A DNA stretch of 64,000 nucleotides from Echiichthys vipera. Its lineage: Eukaryota; Chordata; Actinopteri; Perciformes; Trachinidae. The stretch is from positions 25,908,917 to 25,972,916 of the forward strand of contig OY829648.1 in the NCBI GenBank assembly GCA_963691815.1, in the 5' to 3' direction. The translations under genes were made by a program, and so were the position numbers. Of this stretch, positions 53,128 to 64,000 are shown one piece after another. Positions within the stretch are counted from its first letter, which is position 1. Each line of letters starts with the position of its first letter. The notes under the pieces are model-generated. The model had not been told where the DNA came from, did not search any database, and worked only from the letters and a program-made list of their open reading frames with translations.

Positions 53128-53661
53128 TTTGGTGTATATTCTTTGTCCTCTGTTTAAAGGGGGGTTAGAGTCATTTCAGGAGTGTGAATGATTTTGTAAA
53201 AATGACTGTTGGTGTATTATTTTATGTTTTGAACACACATTTTTGGGAGGTCAATTTATTCTCCAAGGGAAAGTCTGAGTTGAGTATCTTCAACACCAAA
53301 AGCCTCCTGCCTGTGTCACGGAAACCCTGTGGTGTTAACAAAGTGCTACGGATAAGTTGAGAGAGAAGTAGTGTTAGTTTGGGTCAGTTGCTCGGATGAA
53401 CTCCATACAAACTGACTGGCTAAACTAAGATATACACACCAAGGGATAGAATGCGAGGAGAATTTGACCTTGATGACGAGGGAAGGGGAAAGCACGACAA
53501 ATGGAAGTCCATTCGCACCCAGATACCTTATGTTTTATGAGCAACAGAGAAGACTGGTGATAGAAAAGGTAAAGAGAAGGTCCGGAGAGAATAACAGGAA
53601 GAAATAGTGGAATTACAGGAAGAAATAGTGGAAAGTAGAACTGAAGGCGCAGGGAGCAAAT

Positions 53662-54746
53662 ATGGGTAAGTGCATGCCCCTGGGGCTAGTTTTCTGGAAT
53701 AAGGCAAAGCAATGTGAACTGAAGAAAGAAAAGGCAAAGAAAGAGCAGGAAAAAAGGCTTATTTGTAAAAAGAAATTGCAAGGAAGTGGCAAAAGCAGCA
53801 GAAAAAGATAGACAAAAATGTACTGCTGTGGCAGGACACTGATCATTGCATGCAAAAAACAAAGCCAGATACTCCCCAGATATAAAGGTGAAGTCGCAGT
53901 GTTACCAAGTGGGCCGGTTTCATCTGCCTCTCCTTCTTCTTTGTATCCAGTATTGAGAGTCACACGGGGTATTTTGCATCCAGTCTCACCCCCCTCCTGT
54001 GCAGAAAGCTCTGTGAGTGAGACTTCAGATAGGGAGGAAGAGTATGAGATGAAGGATTGTGGGAGTTACAATCCAGAAGGAGCAGAAAGCAGTGTGCAGC
54101 TAAAACAGAGACAGGCAAGGGTGTGGCAGGGGAGGTTCATCCGCCCCCCGGGGGCTCTGTTCTGTTTTCTAATCATTCCCTTCAAGTTAAGAGAAAGATG
54201 GCGGGGAGTTGCTTGTGACATGCAGGAAAAGACAAGCTTGAGAGCAAGGATCACTGATTTAGTCAGCTTTGTGGACAAGCAGGCAGGAATTGCTTCTCAC
54301 CCTTTGTTTGGCAATTTACAAGAGTCCATGTTATCAAGCCACGGAAACAAGCTAAAAGCAGGAGAAAAGGGTCCTCCAAGATTCTAGGAAAGGCAACAGA
54401 TGTAACCCCTGTACCAAGGCGCATAGAACAAGGAAATAAGGATATAAAAAAAATACTTCTTACCAAACTGGAAAAGTATGTCTTTTTTGTCACAAAGCTG
54501 AACATAACCTGGAGTTTTGTAAGCTCATCAAGCAGAAAGCCTCACAAGGAAAAGTTGAATTTCCTTAAATCCAAAGGCTTCGGATGCCTTTCACAGGGTC
54601 ACTTAAGCAAAGGCTGTCAACAAAGAATTACCTGTCAAACTTGTTCTCAGAAACACCCAGCTATCCTGCACTTCAACAAACGTGAGTCAGCTCCCTCTGC
54701 TGGTGAAAGCATGCTGAGTCATCAGTCTCCAATGCCTCCCCCATAA
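53662..54746 (+). pseudogene. BEL/Pao-type gag remnant
   Basis: A Lys-rich frame beginning MGKCMPLG at 53662 stops after about 50 codons. Further pieces follow in other frames. Near 54480 a CX2CX4HX4C zinc knuckle is intact (CLFCHKAEHNLEFC). A second (GFGCLSQGHLSKGC) has lost its first Cys, and a third begins CQTCSQKH. A one-base shift separates knuckles 1 and 2. Three knuckles before Pol are typical of BEL/Pao Gag. The protein is decayed. The copy is described only as found. Confidence 0.6.
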
Positions 54747-54752
54747 CAGATA

Positions 54753-57745
54753 GTGAAATATGTGGTTGCACTGGGGCCGGGGAATCGGCTCAAGCAGGTT
54801 GACAGAGTCATTGGTTTGTTAATAGGAACAAACGTACCAAAAGCGCTTGAGCCTTGGAAGGTTATCCACAGTGAGGACGACGGCCCTTATGCTGTAAAAA
54901 CTGTTTTAGGCTGGACAATCAATGGGCCTCTGTTAAGACGAGGAAATACCAGCAAAGATTGGCCACAGGTAACAGTAAATAGGATCTCAGTGGCAAAGCT
55001 GGAAGAGTTCACACAGCAGCAAATAAAGTTTGACTTCCCTGAGCATCAGCTGACTGAGAAGTTGGAAATGTCTAGTGAAGACAGGCAGTTCATGGGCTCT
55101 GTATCACAATCAGTGAAGCTGGACGAAGGCCATTACAGCATCAGTCTTCCTTTAAAGAAAAAGGATGTGACATTCCCAAACAACCGTGCTGTAGTGCAGA
55201 GGGGGGAGAGCCTAAAACGGAAATTACCAAGAAATCAGGAGTTTTATCAGGATTACACAAAGTTCATGAGAGAAACATTTGAGAAAGGCTATGCTGAGGA
55301 AGTTCCCATAGGAGAAACCTGCAAAGATGGCACCAGGATATTGTACATACCGCATCATGGGGTCTACCACCCAACAAGGCACAAGTTAAGGGTGGTGTTT
55401 GACTGTGCGGCCTCGTGTCAAGGTACATCCTTAAACTCTCAGATGTTGCAAGGGCCAGATCCTTCAAGTTCCCTCATTGGTGTGCTGACAAGATTCAGGC
55501 AAGAGTCAGTCGCTTTCATATCAGATATTGAAGGCATGTTTTGTCAGGTCAGGGTGCCGGCTGAAGACACTGATATGCTGAGGTTTTTGTGGTGGCCTCA
55601 AGGAGACCTCAGTCAGGAGCTGAAAGAATACCGGATGGTCGTGCACTTATTTGGTACAACCTCATCACCCAGCTGTGCGAGTTTTGCACTACGAAAGTGT
55701 GCTGAGGACAACCAGGCAGCATTCAGTGCAGATGCAAGGAACATTGTCTTAAGAGACTTTTATGTGACGACTGCCTTAAGTCGGTTGGCAGTGAGAAACA
55801 GGCAGATGCTTTTATCCAGGAGCTCCGGCGCCTATGTGCTGTTGGAGGTTTTCGTCTCACAAAGTGGATTTCCAACAGCAGAGCAGTGCTTGAATCTGTA
55901 CATGAGGACGATAGGGCCAAAGGAGCTTGACTTTGAAAAGGAGCCACTCCCTATCGAAAGAGCTCTGGGGGTTCAGTGGTGCGTGGAGTGACATGCTAAA
56001 GGTCAGAGTCTCAATTCAGAGCAAACCACTGACAAGGAGAGGAGTGCTTTCAATGGTGAGCACTATTTATGATCCACTTGGGATTTTAGGGCCACTCATG
56101 CTTCCAGTGAAGCAGCTTCTGCAGGAACTATGCAGAACCAAACATGCATGGGACGACAACATGCCAGAGGCTCTGACTCTACAGTGGCATCAGTGGGTGA
56201 CAAGCTTACATCATCTCGCCAGTTTTGGGGTGAATAGGTGTGTTAAGCCGAGCAACTTTGGTGAAACTGCTTCAGCTCAACTCCATCACTTTGCTGACGC
56301 GAGTGAGAAAGGCTATGGTACAGTCACATACGTGGTTTCCAAAAATCATCAGAACCAGACACACAGTGCCTTCATCATTGGCAAAGCCAGGGTTACGCCG
56401 TGACTTGAGCTTACTGCTGCGTCTATGCCGGCTAAAATATATACAATGATGAGAGTGGAATTGGATCAGAGTCTGGAGGAGTCTATCTTTTGGCACGCTG
56501 GTCATTCAGTATCTCAAAAATGAGACAGCAAGATACTGCACATTCATAGCCAATCGGGTTGTGGCAATCAGAGAAAGGTCAAAGGTCTCTCAGTGGAGAT
56601 ACGTGAATACTTCAGACAACCCTGCGGACCATGCATCCAGAGGGCTTACTGTAGATGCTTTTCTGAAGGCAAAAAACTTGGATCATGGGTTCAGACTTCA
56701 TAACAAAACCGGAGTCTGAGTGGCCTAAAATGCCACACAACATATGTCAGCCTCTCAGCGATGGTCCAGAGGTCAGAGAAGCTTCAGTTTATGCACTTAG
56801 TGCCGAGCAGAGCACAAATGCCACTTCCCAACTCATTCATTACTACTCAAGCTGGTGTCGCCTTAAAAGAAGTGTTGGGGGGTTCTCAGGTTGAAGTCAA
56901 CACTAAAGCTACTGGCTCAAAAGAGAAAAGATTTGACAGCATCTTTCAAAGCTGGAAAGCTGGATGAAGAAATGCATAGGTTGGAGTTGGACAAACAAAT
57001 GAAAAGCGTTAAAGCTTCACTTCCCTTTATCCCCCTTTCTGTAACCGATGTTGCAAGGGCAGAGTTGGAAGTAGTACGCTTCAGTCAAAGAGAAAGATTT
57101 TGTAAGAACATGGCCATGCTTCAGGAAGGAAAAGCAGTGCCAATAGGCAGCCCTCTTTATCGACTATCACCAATCATACTAAGAGTCGGTGGCAGGCTGA
57201 ATAAGTCAGCCATGCCGGAGGAGTCTAAACATCCTGCAATCCTGGCCAAAGACCTGCATATAACCTCTCTCATTCTCAGATCTGCTCATGAGGAACTCGG
57301 TCACAGTGGCAGAAATCATGTCTTGTCAAAGGTACGGCAGGAGTATTGGATTACAAGATCCCATGCAGCCATTCGCCATGTTCTGTCACAGTGTGTTACC
57401 TGCAGACGTCAGTGTGGAAAAAGAGAAAGTCAACTTATGGCAGACCTTCCCAGTGACAGACTTGTACCTGATAAGTCACCATTTACAAGCGTTGGCGTGG
57501 ACCATTTCGGCCCTTTTGAGATAAAAAGAGGTAGGACCATGATCAAAAGGTATGCCGTGGTTTTTACCTGTCTGACAGTGAGAGCTGTGCACATCGAGGT
57601 AGCAAGTTCTTTGGACACTGACTCCTGCGTTCACGCACTGCGCAGGTTCATCGCTAGGAGAGGTCAGGTCCAGCTGATGCGTTCCGACAATGGAACAAAC
57701 TTTGTGGGCACGGAGGGTGAGCTGCGAGAGGAAAATATAAAATAA
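54753..57745 (+). pseudogene. BEL/Pao-type pol remnant (protease tail, RT, RNase H, integrase)
   Basis: Domains appear in order across several frames. The end of the protease is GLLIGTNVPKALEP near 54805. RT (55080-55790) has FDCAASCQGTSLN and FISDIEGMFCQ. RNase H near 56290 has HHFADASEKGYG. Integrase (56900-57745) has a zinc-binding end (CVTCRRQ), VDHFGPFE and SDNGTNFVG. The RT active site expected as Y-V-D-D reads Y-V-T-T. Frameshifts are seen near 55980, 56400 and 56890. Integrase is cut off before its last catalytic residue. The protease core is missing between gag and 54753. The element is dead and has no visible 3' LTR. Confidence 0.85.
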
Positions 57746-59160
57746 AAAATATAAATTTTGCGTTAATTTATTGTGGCTAATCATAAGTGATATTTTTGTT
57801 CTATTTTTTATGTCAAATACATTTTTAATGTAGATTATATAGATTTTTTTATGTAGGGGTTCGGACTTTGAGATTGATAGATGATGGCCCAGTCGACAAA
57901 CTTCAGTGTGGGGACTTTTTTTATTGACACCAAAACCCAAAAATATCCGGAGGGAGCAAGGCAAAAAGTAGCAGGGTTATTAACAACAGGAAGGCGAAGA
58001 CGGGACTTACAAAAGCAATGAGGACCCACATGCCTCTCAGCCAAAATGCTCCCTCCTCAAGTGAGCAAAGCTTCCTTTAAATATACCCTTTGGCCCCTCC
58101 CCCGGGCAAACCAATTATCCCAGCACAGGGGTTTCCACACAAACAGGGAAATAGAATACCCAACCACAAATAAAAAAACATTAACTTTCATGTCAGTGTG
58201 TGGCACTAACAACCCTCCATACAGTTGTGCCATTGTTCACACAAAACATTTCAATTTCCCATACATTCATCTTAAATCATAATATTAATAACGTCCGTCG
58301 TCAGCTGACCCATGGAAGCGCGCCAACCAGCGCTATTTAACTCAGGATCGGGAACTGCCTCGGTTCGGCCGTGAACCCGAGACAGACCTCTACAGCAACA
58401 ACATGTGAGCGCGTGCGTGTGTGTGTATGTGTGTTGCTGAGTGTGCACCCTCGACGACCTACGGTGGGCAAACAGAGTTCTGGGAAATGGGCGAACGTTT
58501 GTGTCACTGTTGGACCGCGAGATGCGGTCTGTGAGCAGACAGTTTGGATGGAGCATGGCTCCACCGGAACAATGAGAGCGCAGCGTGCGCTCCCAGCACC
58601 GGCACTCTCTGAGAGAAAGAGCGCGCCGGTCAGGGAGTGACGGGCGTTCAAAGGCGCTCCGTCACAATGTCTTTTAGTAGTTATGATTTTATGCTCTTAT
58701 TTTGGCTTGCTACCAAAAGTTGATGCTGCCGTAAAGCACAGTGTACTGTCGAGATCTGTAGTAAAATTAGCCATGTGGGCGCTGGTCGGGGTTGTTATTG
58801 AGTGGTCAGGGCAGGACGGGAGCTACACCTTTCTGACCGTAGCTAATGTCATTTAAAGGCCTAAGAAACTCTTTTCTGTCAGTTAGTTTGAGGTGACGGA
58901 CTGGATTTTGCTTTTGTTCAACGTAGATTATGTGGATAATAAACCGAAGCATTTTTTTCCTCTTTTTTACGTGCCTTGTGGGTGAAAACGCCATTTATAG
59001 TTGAAATTCGCGGGTCACTCATTTCTATACTACCCATTCGAATACGGTTGAACGGGGAATGTGTGGCGATTGGACACATTCAGGATACAGTGGTCATCTC
59101 CCCAAGGCATGGGTCTATACGGCTGAAATTAACAGGGCACACTCATGGATACCCGGTGAC
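57746..59160. other. Unassigned noncoding DNA
   Basis: No gene recognised. It starts AT-rich at the truncated integrase, then becomes GC-richer at 58260-58660. Several short frames there lack protein features. Confidence 0.35.
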
Positions 59161-59165
59161 GGACA

Positions 59166-59173
59166 TATATAAG
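59166..59173 (+). promoter_or_regulatory. TATA-like box upstream of a short Kozak ORF
   Basis: TATATAAG lies 212 bp before an ATG in a strong context at 59385. It may be a promoter or an LTR core. The pairing is inference. Confidence 0.3.
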
Positions 59174-59384
59174 TACCAGCTCTTGGGTCGTTGGCACTTG
59201 GGAGATTCACATACGCTTTCACATGTTAGGTGTGTGAAATAGACAAGGCTATATATTGATAGGTGTGAGCTAGGACGCTGATACTTGGGAAACGGTATCC
59301 ACTTATAGGGAGCGTAGGGAGAACACAAGACACAATAATATCAAATTGCCTGTGTTCAAAGGGTAGGACTTCAACAACGCCACC

Positions 59385-59600
59385 ATGGGACTTTCACCCA
59401 AAGATATAACTCAATTAACCCAACTTGATCTCAGGACACACAAGAAAGGTCAATCACTAGGCATGAGACGTGGTTCACAATCAACTACATCTTTATTATT
59501 AAATACTAAAACAATGCAGCGCCCGCAAATTATAAAAGAAACTATTCAGCCTGAGGCTCGCTGGTGTGGGGAAACTAGTGAGGGAAGGTGTCCAAACTAA
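59385..59600 (+). CDS. Short hypothetical frame with an ideal start context
   Basis: gccaccATGGG at 59379-59389 is a perfect Kozak context. The 71-residue frame starts MGLSPKDITQLTQLDL and is Thr/Gln/Lys-rich. No domain, signal or splice donor that extends it is recognised. It may be the first exon of a decayed retroelement or chance. Low confidence. Confidence 0.2.
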   Translation: MGLSPKDITQLTQLDLRTHKKGQSLGMRRGSQSTTSLLLNTKTMQRPQIIKETIQPEARWCGETSEGRCPN

Positions 59601-60900
59601 ATATTAATCACCCGGGGACGTGACAGTCACACACACACGCACTTTGTGAATAGCCAAAAATCCCAGGGAAGCACAGCACACAGGGTAGAAAGGGACACCA
59701 CCACCCCGGTCACCAGCACCACCACCACCACCACCGGCCTCTGCAAAGAAAACAAACAACAAAAGAATAGTCACATAGTGGAACAAAACTAATATAAAAA
59801 TGAATACTGGGCAAATTATGATTAAACCAAACAAAATATCTATTGCCCAGAATAAACCAAGAAAGGAAAAGAAAAAGGCACCATTTGGATGCAAACAAAA
59901 CTAAACACCACCTGCCCTAAACAAAGGAATTGCGCTAGTTAATTAAATCAACTTAACCAAAAGGATATCAAAAGTCAAGACAGGTGGGATGAAGAAAACA
60001 AATGAACAAAAAACAAGTTAAGGGATCAAAATGAAACTAAACACAGCCATGAAGTCACACTTAAGGTAACAGTGACCTGGCCGCGAACAGCCGCAAAGTA
60101 GCAGCCAAAGCTGCGACAGAGCAGCGGCAAAGCAATGACAAAGCAGCGGCAAAGCAGCGACAAAGCAGCAGCGGTCAGCTGATCGTGACTTTTCTTATGT
60201 CACATGGATCGTTTGGCCCAATGGCTGTATCTCATCTAAAAAAACACAAAACATTATTTCAATGAGCTGACCATACCGGTTTCAAGTGCCGCAGTAAAAC
60301 TACAACATACCTTTTTGCCGGATCGGATACACACACAGGGCGGTGAGAGAGGGAGAGACACATGTGGCGGCCAGCATTTACCTGCAACTATGCTAACGTT
60401 AGCTTAAAAATGTATCGACCAAGACCATGCAGACAGAGAGGACACTTACCACCGCAACACAACGGGACCAGCGCACACCAAGCAGGGCACGTAAGCTCAG
60501 CCGCTCTACAGCAAAAAATACATGCGCTATAAGAACAAAAGGGTCAATAACTGGCAACGTGGTAAGGACGAACAGCGTACAATCCTACCTGCCGAGAGCC
60601 AAAACTCCCGGACTGGAAGTGTCACGTCAGACAGGAGCACAAAGAGCTGTATTACCAGCAGACTGAACAATATGTATTATCAGCAGCAGAGTAACATTTA
60701 ATGTCTTTAGTGTGAGTATGTTCATTTAATTTCATATTTGAAAGTAATTTATCTTTACTCTGTTATAGCAGTTTGAGTACAGCATTTTTGTATCTCCTTA
60801 TGCTTTATGTTGAAAATGCTATTTTAACACCAGCAGTATGAACAGTAGTTGTAATTACCTGAGGGCTACAGTAGGGGCAGTGATGAGCTGTTGAGCTTTA
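59601..60900. other. Unassigned noncoding DNA with simple repeats
   Basis: Contains a (CAC)n patch at about 59697-59735 and an imperfect caaagcagcgg tandem repeat at about 60093-60175. No supported gene. Confidence 0.4.
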
Positions 60901-60936
60901 TTACGGCACGCTTCACTTCTTTCTCTCAGTTAATAA

Positions 60937-60997
60937 GACGCATAGTCTGAGGAAAGTTGTGTCCGTGCATCTTTCATTTATTACTCCCCTTTTCAGG
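60937..60997 (+). repeat. 60-bp direct repeat, copy 1
   Basis: gacgcatagtctgaggaaagttgtgtccgtgcatctttcatttattactccccttttcag. It is repeated at 61530-61590 with about three differences. Both copies end in a polypyrimidine-AG acceptor-like sequence. Confidence 0.85.
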
Positions 60998-61529
60998 TAT
61001 TAGTCCCTCATAATAAGAGTTGTTGTTTACTTTAGTCTTAGTTGAATGTGTAGATGTTCTCAGGAGATTATTTGTAATGCAGTATGGCCTTGTATTGTGA
61101 TGTAATGAAGTTTATTACCGGACGATGAGTAAGCGCGCCACATGAGCTAACCTGTTGCGATGCTAGCTACACTTCACTGTCGTCTTTATGGTACTCCGTA
61201 GCTGTGGGGAACTCTGTTGTCGCTTGGAATGTCAGGCGATTGCGCATTTACTGAAAAGAAAGATTTATTGATCGAGTGTATTGTAGAGTTGTATGGTTTA
61301 AAGCTGCTGTAAGTCATTTTGCTAAGCAAAGTACATATTTGTGCATAGCTATTTGTGAATCTCAAATGAGCCATTTTACTTCACTGTGCTTTACTATTTG
61401 TTATTTGCCATTCCGAGTTGAAAATGCTAGTGTAAGTGCTTATGCTGACTGTTAAAATAAGATGGCGAATGTAATGTTGATGCACATGTAATATTTCAGC
61501 AGAATTTACTAATGCTTGTTTATTATTTC

Positions 61530-61590
61530 AGACGCATAGTTTTAGGAAAGTTGTGTCCGTGCATCTTTCATTTATTATTCCCCTTTTCAG
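61530..61590 (+). repeat. 60-bp direct repeat, copy 2
   Basis: Matches 60937-60997. Immediately after its terminal cag, a 36-codon open stretch (61591-61701) begins. Confidence 0.85.
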
Positions 61591-62543
61591 GGCTTTTACA
61601 TAATCAGCCCTGAACATATGGAGGAGATTGCGCAATCACTCACAAACTGGATTGAGCGCGTGCAAATGGAGCGTGCTTGTTCCCATTTCTGTGTATGTTA
61701 ATGTATTTTACGTATGTGTGTAATATTTACATCTTATTGATATCCACAGAGAAAATGCTTGCCTTGAGGCAGACAGTACCTCTGCCTAAAGGAGGGCGGC
61801 GATAGTGAGCAGCCTGATAGCCACCAGCCAGGTCACGGTGAACTCTAACCCGTGTGCAAAAAGTAAACACAAGAGGTGTGCTGTGTGACGATGTAGAGCT
61901 TAGCGACAAGCTGTCATTTCTCACTGTGAAAATGGAGGATTTGATTTCTAAACTAAGAATTTTTTCAAAGCTGGACTTTCAGTCAAAGCAAGAAGTCATT
62001 TACAAGTAAAGGTAAGATATACTGCAATATACAGTGGCACTGGTTTTTTAAAATGGTCTTCAGCATCCTATTCTCTCATCCTATCCTATTGGCATCCTAC
62101 TGTATATTTGTAAATCTGACTTGTGAGTCAGTGCTTCCCCAACCCCAACCCTCACTGCACGTCAGTGGATTGGACAACCTTCGATTTTGACCAAAAAAGA
62201 GTCGCAGGCAAAAATGTGACCATTTCCGATTTGCTTTAAATTTGGCACATTCAATTACATTTTATTTACAGTGCCAAATCATAAAAAAAGTTATCTCAGG
62301 ACACTTTACAAACTAGTAAGACCACACTCTATGACTTATATATGATAAACATAGATCCAACAATTCCCCCGTAGAGTACGGTGGCAACGAAAACCTTCCC
62401 TATTACAGACAGGAACGTCAGACAGACCCAGCTATGTGGAGGACGGCCATCTTCAATGACCGTGGGACACATGTGAGGAATCCAAATTTTGAGCCTCCTA
62501 GGCCCAACATAGACAATGTTGTGACCCCTGCACACATCCATAA

Positions 62544-62731
62544 CACATCCGAATTTCGGGCCTCTTGAGGCGGATACATGAGCTCCGTGTCACCCAGCTG
62601 GCCAGGTCACATACGTTTTAATGTAATTTCAGAGTATGTGAAGTGCACATCCAGGACAAAAGGGTTGGCACATCCATTACATGTATGACATTCGGGCCTC
62701 ATGAGGCGGATACATAAGCTCCGTGTCACCC
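62544..62731. repeat. Local direct repeats (tcgggcct block)
   Basis: The block ttcgggcctc(t/a)tgaggcggatacat(g/a)agctccgtgtcaccc occurs at about 62554-62595 and 62690-62732. A weaker version (tttgagcctcctaggccc) occurs near 62487. Probably upstream regulatory or element-derived repeats. Confidence 0.7.
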
Positions 62732-62904
62732 CCCTGTCCATATCACAAAAGTATTGGCTGACAATTGGCTGAAATTTTTTAATAACAATAAATGCTAGAC
62801 ACTTTAACGCCACATCCTAGTCATGTGACCCTTAATACTAGGCAACTTTCTGCCTGCTGTAACGCCACACCCAAGAGAGTGAGAGACAGAGAGCAGTATG
62901 CAAA

Positions 62905-63060
62905 TGTAGGCCCCTTAGCCAGCAGCCATTCACAGTCTCCCTGGGTTGTTTTTTTCCCACCTTTTTTGTAGCCATTCAAAGAGTCTCCACAGCATTTTAT
63001 GCCCACACACTGGTCAGCAGCCAATCAGAGAGTCTCCCTGGCTTGTTTTTTTCACACCTT
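62905..63060. repeat. Tandem duplication in the promoter/leader of the last gene
   Basis: The block agcagcca(t/a)tca(c/ga)agtctccctgg(g/c)ttgttttttt(c/)ccacacctt is present at about 62921-62963 and 63013-63061, with a partial third copy at about 62970-62990. It lies directly upstream of a splice donor. Confidence 0.7.
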
Positions 63061-63061
63061 C

Positions 63062-64000
63062 TTCAAGTGGACAACGGTGGAGAGAGCTGCTTCAACAAGG
63101 TAAGTCCTCAAACTTTACAAATTAGTATCATATACTGCCTAAAAATGTGTAAGAACTAATGAGTAAAGTTGTAATTTCGACATATGTTGGCTAGAATGTG
63201 AGTAGAAGTGTGTTTTATGTATTTTGGGGCAATTGTATTTTCTGCAGTGCACTTTACCCAGGTCACTTACACCTTTGAGAAAAAGTAAGTATTAAACATG
63301 TGTTTTCCATTTGTTCTCCCTTTCTTCTTCCTTTAGTTCCAAGATGCCTGCTTGCCCAATTTGCAAAAGAGTGATTGTGGGCCTGTCCCGACACCTCACA
63401 GACATCCATGGCATTGCTAACCGGGAGGAGAAGAGAATTTTGTTAAGTTACGCATGTCAGAGGGTAAACATTAGGACGGTGGCATGTCCGGTCAGTGGCT
63501 GCAGCTACCACCAGACCCCGATTGGACCGGCACATTGTCCAAACGCACTCGGACCTGTCCGTCCAGGAAAGGGGCCGAATGTTGCAGTTGCCCCGGCAAA
63601 GGGAGACCATGAAACATCTGGCTGCTTTGAGGGCCACAAATCCCGACCCAGCCGTCCAGTCAACAATAGACCTCGAATCTTTGGACGAAGAAGTTGACGA
63701 GCAGCTGGATTCGCCTCTCAGGGATTGCAGGGACCCCGAATGCCTCGAGAGGGCCAAGTTGTATAGAAGGGTGGTCAAAAAGCTGACTGAGGAAAGGGAG
63801 CAGCTCCTTTTGGAGATTGGCAAAATTAGGAAGAAGCTGCAGAAGGCTGCAAGAAGGAGGACGGGTGGCACACCCACAGGCCTCACAGCAGAGAAGGTGA
63901 GTCTCTGTGCCTTTTTCCTGTCCGTCTCTGTGTCTTGTTTTTTAATGTTTCCACTTTGACAGGAAACTGCTGCAGGTTCGGAGCAGGACGTGGACGCCGG
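63062..64000 (+). pseudogene. Zinc-finger, probably element-derived gene, 5' part with a frameshift
   Basis: A noncoding leader ends at a donor (caag|gtaagt, intron from 63100). An acceptor (tcttcctttag, to about 63335) opens exon 2 with ATG at 63344. The frame reads MPACPICKRVIVGLSRHL then CPVSGCSYHQT, two C2H2-like fingers. The second finger continues (RLDRHIVQTH) only in the next frame: a run of four C (about 63515-63518, acccc|gatt) appears to hold one extra base. The second frame continues with DLESLDEEVDE and a predicted coiled coil (LYRRVVKKLTEEREQLLLE) to a donor at 63897. A third exon starts at 63963 in phase and leaves the window. I recall similar multicopy teleost proteins but cannot name the family. 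Confidence 0.6.

Noticed and set aside
53818..54387. 189-codon frame as an independent host gene
   Set aside because: It lies between a retroelement PBS and zinc knuckles, with no start context of its own. It is better read as decayed gag-region sequence.

Overview
The window is vertebrate nuclear DNA, most likely from a teleost fish. It has multi-exon genes with GT-AG introns, ray-finned-type SINE and LINE tails, long GT microsatellites, and protein products that match teleost tomm70, tbc1d23, nit2 and an icoslg-like gene. No prokaryotic feature, CRISPR array, rRNA or tRNA gene was found. All exon boundaries below were read by hand from splice signals and reading-frame continuity.

Layout. 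1-2272 is the 5' part of a minus-strand hAT transposon with a zinc-finger MYM/TTF-type transposase. It is broken by one in-frame stop and runs off the left edge. 3.6-12.3 kb is tomm70 (12 coding exons, mitochondrial import receptor). 13.7-24.4 kb is tbc1d23 (18 coding exons, trans-Golgi vesicle-capture adaptor). 26.4-32.4 kb is nit2 (10 coding exons, omega-amidase). All three are on the plus strand and head-to-tail. 34.3-35.6 kb is an icoslg-like B7-family gene on the minus strand. 38.6-40.4 kb is an apparently intronless 544-codon gene that I do not recognise. It has a TATA box, 26 copies of an 18-nt/6-residue repeat, and a charged coiled-coil tail.

42.7-57.7 kb is a dense mobile-element graveyard. 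It holds L1-like LINE fragments at its edges, an L2/CR1-type LINE (LINE-B) split by a second one (LINE-A), a Harbinger MITE inside LINE-B, a Penelope-like GIY-YIG fragment with inverted terminal repeats and a 9-bp target duplication, and a decayed BEL/Pao LTR retroelement with a tRNA-Pro-like primer-binding site. 57.7-62.9 kb is mostly unassigned noncoding DNA with local duplications and a few coding-like scraps. 63.0-64.0 kb is the 5' end of a zinc-finger gene, probably element-derived, which has a 1-nt frameshift and runs off the right edge.

The three housekeeping genes act in organelle import, endosome-to-Golgi transport and amino-acid carbon salvage. They are linked by synteny (tbc1d23, nit2 and tomm70 are also neighbours in mammals) rather than by pathway. 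The most novel parts are the repeat-protein gene at 38.7 kb, the readable order of nested insertions at 44-51 kb, the lost canonical cysteine in the icoslg-like IgV domain, and a family of Harbinger MITEs that keep pieces of a Myb-like DNA-binding protein.
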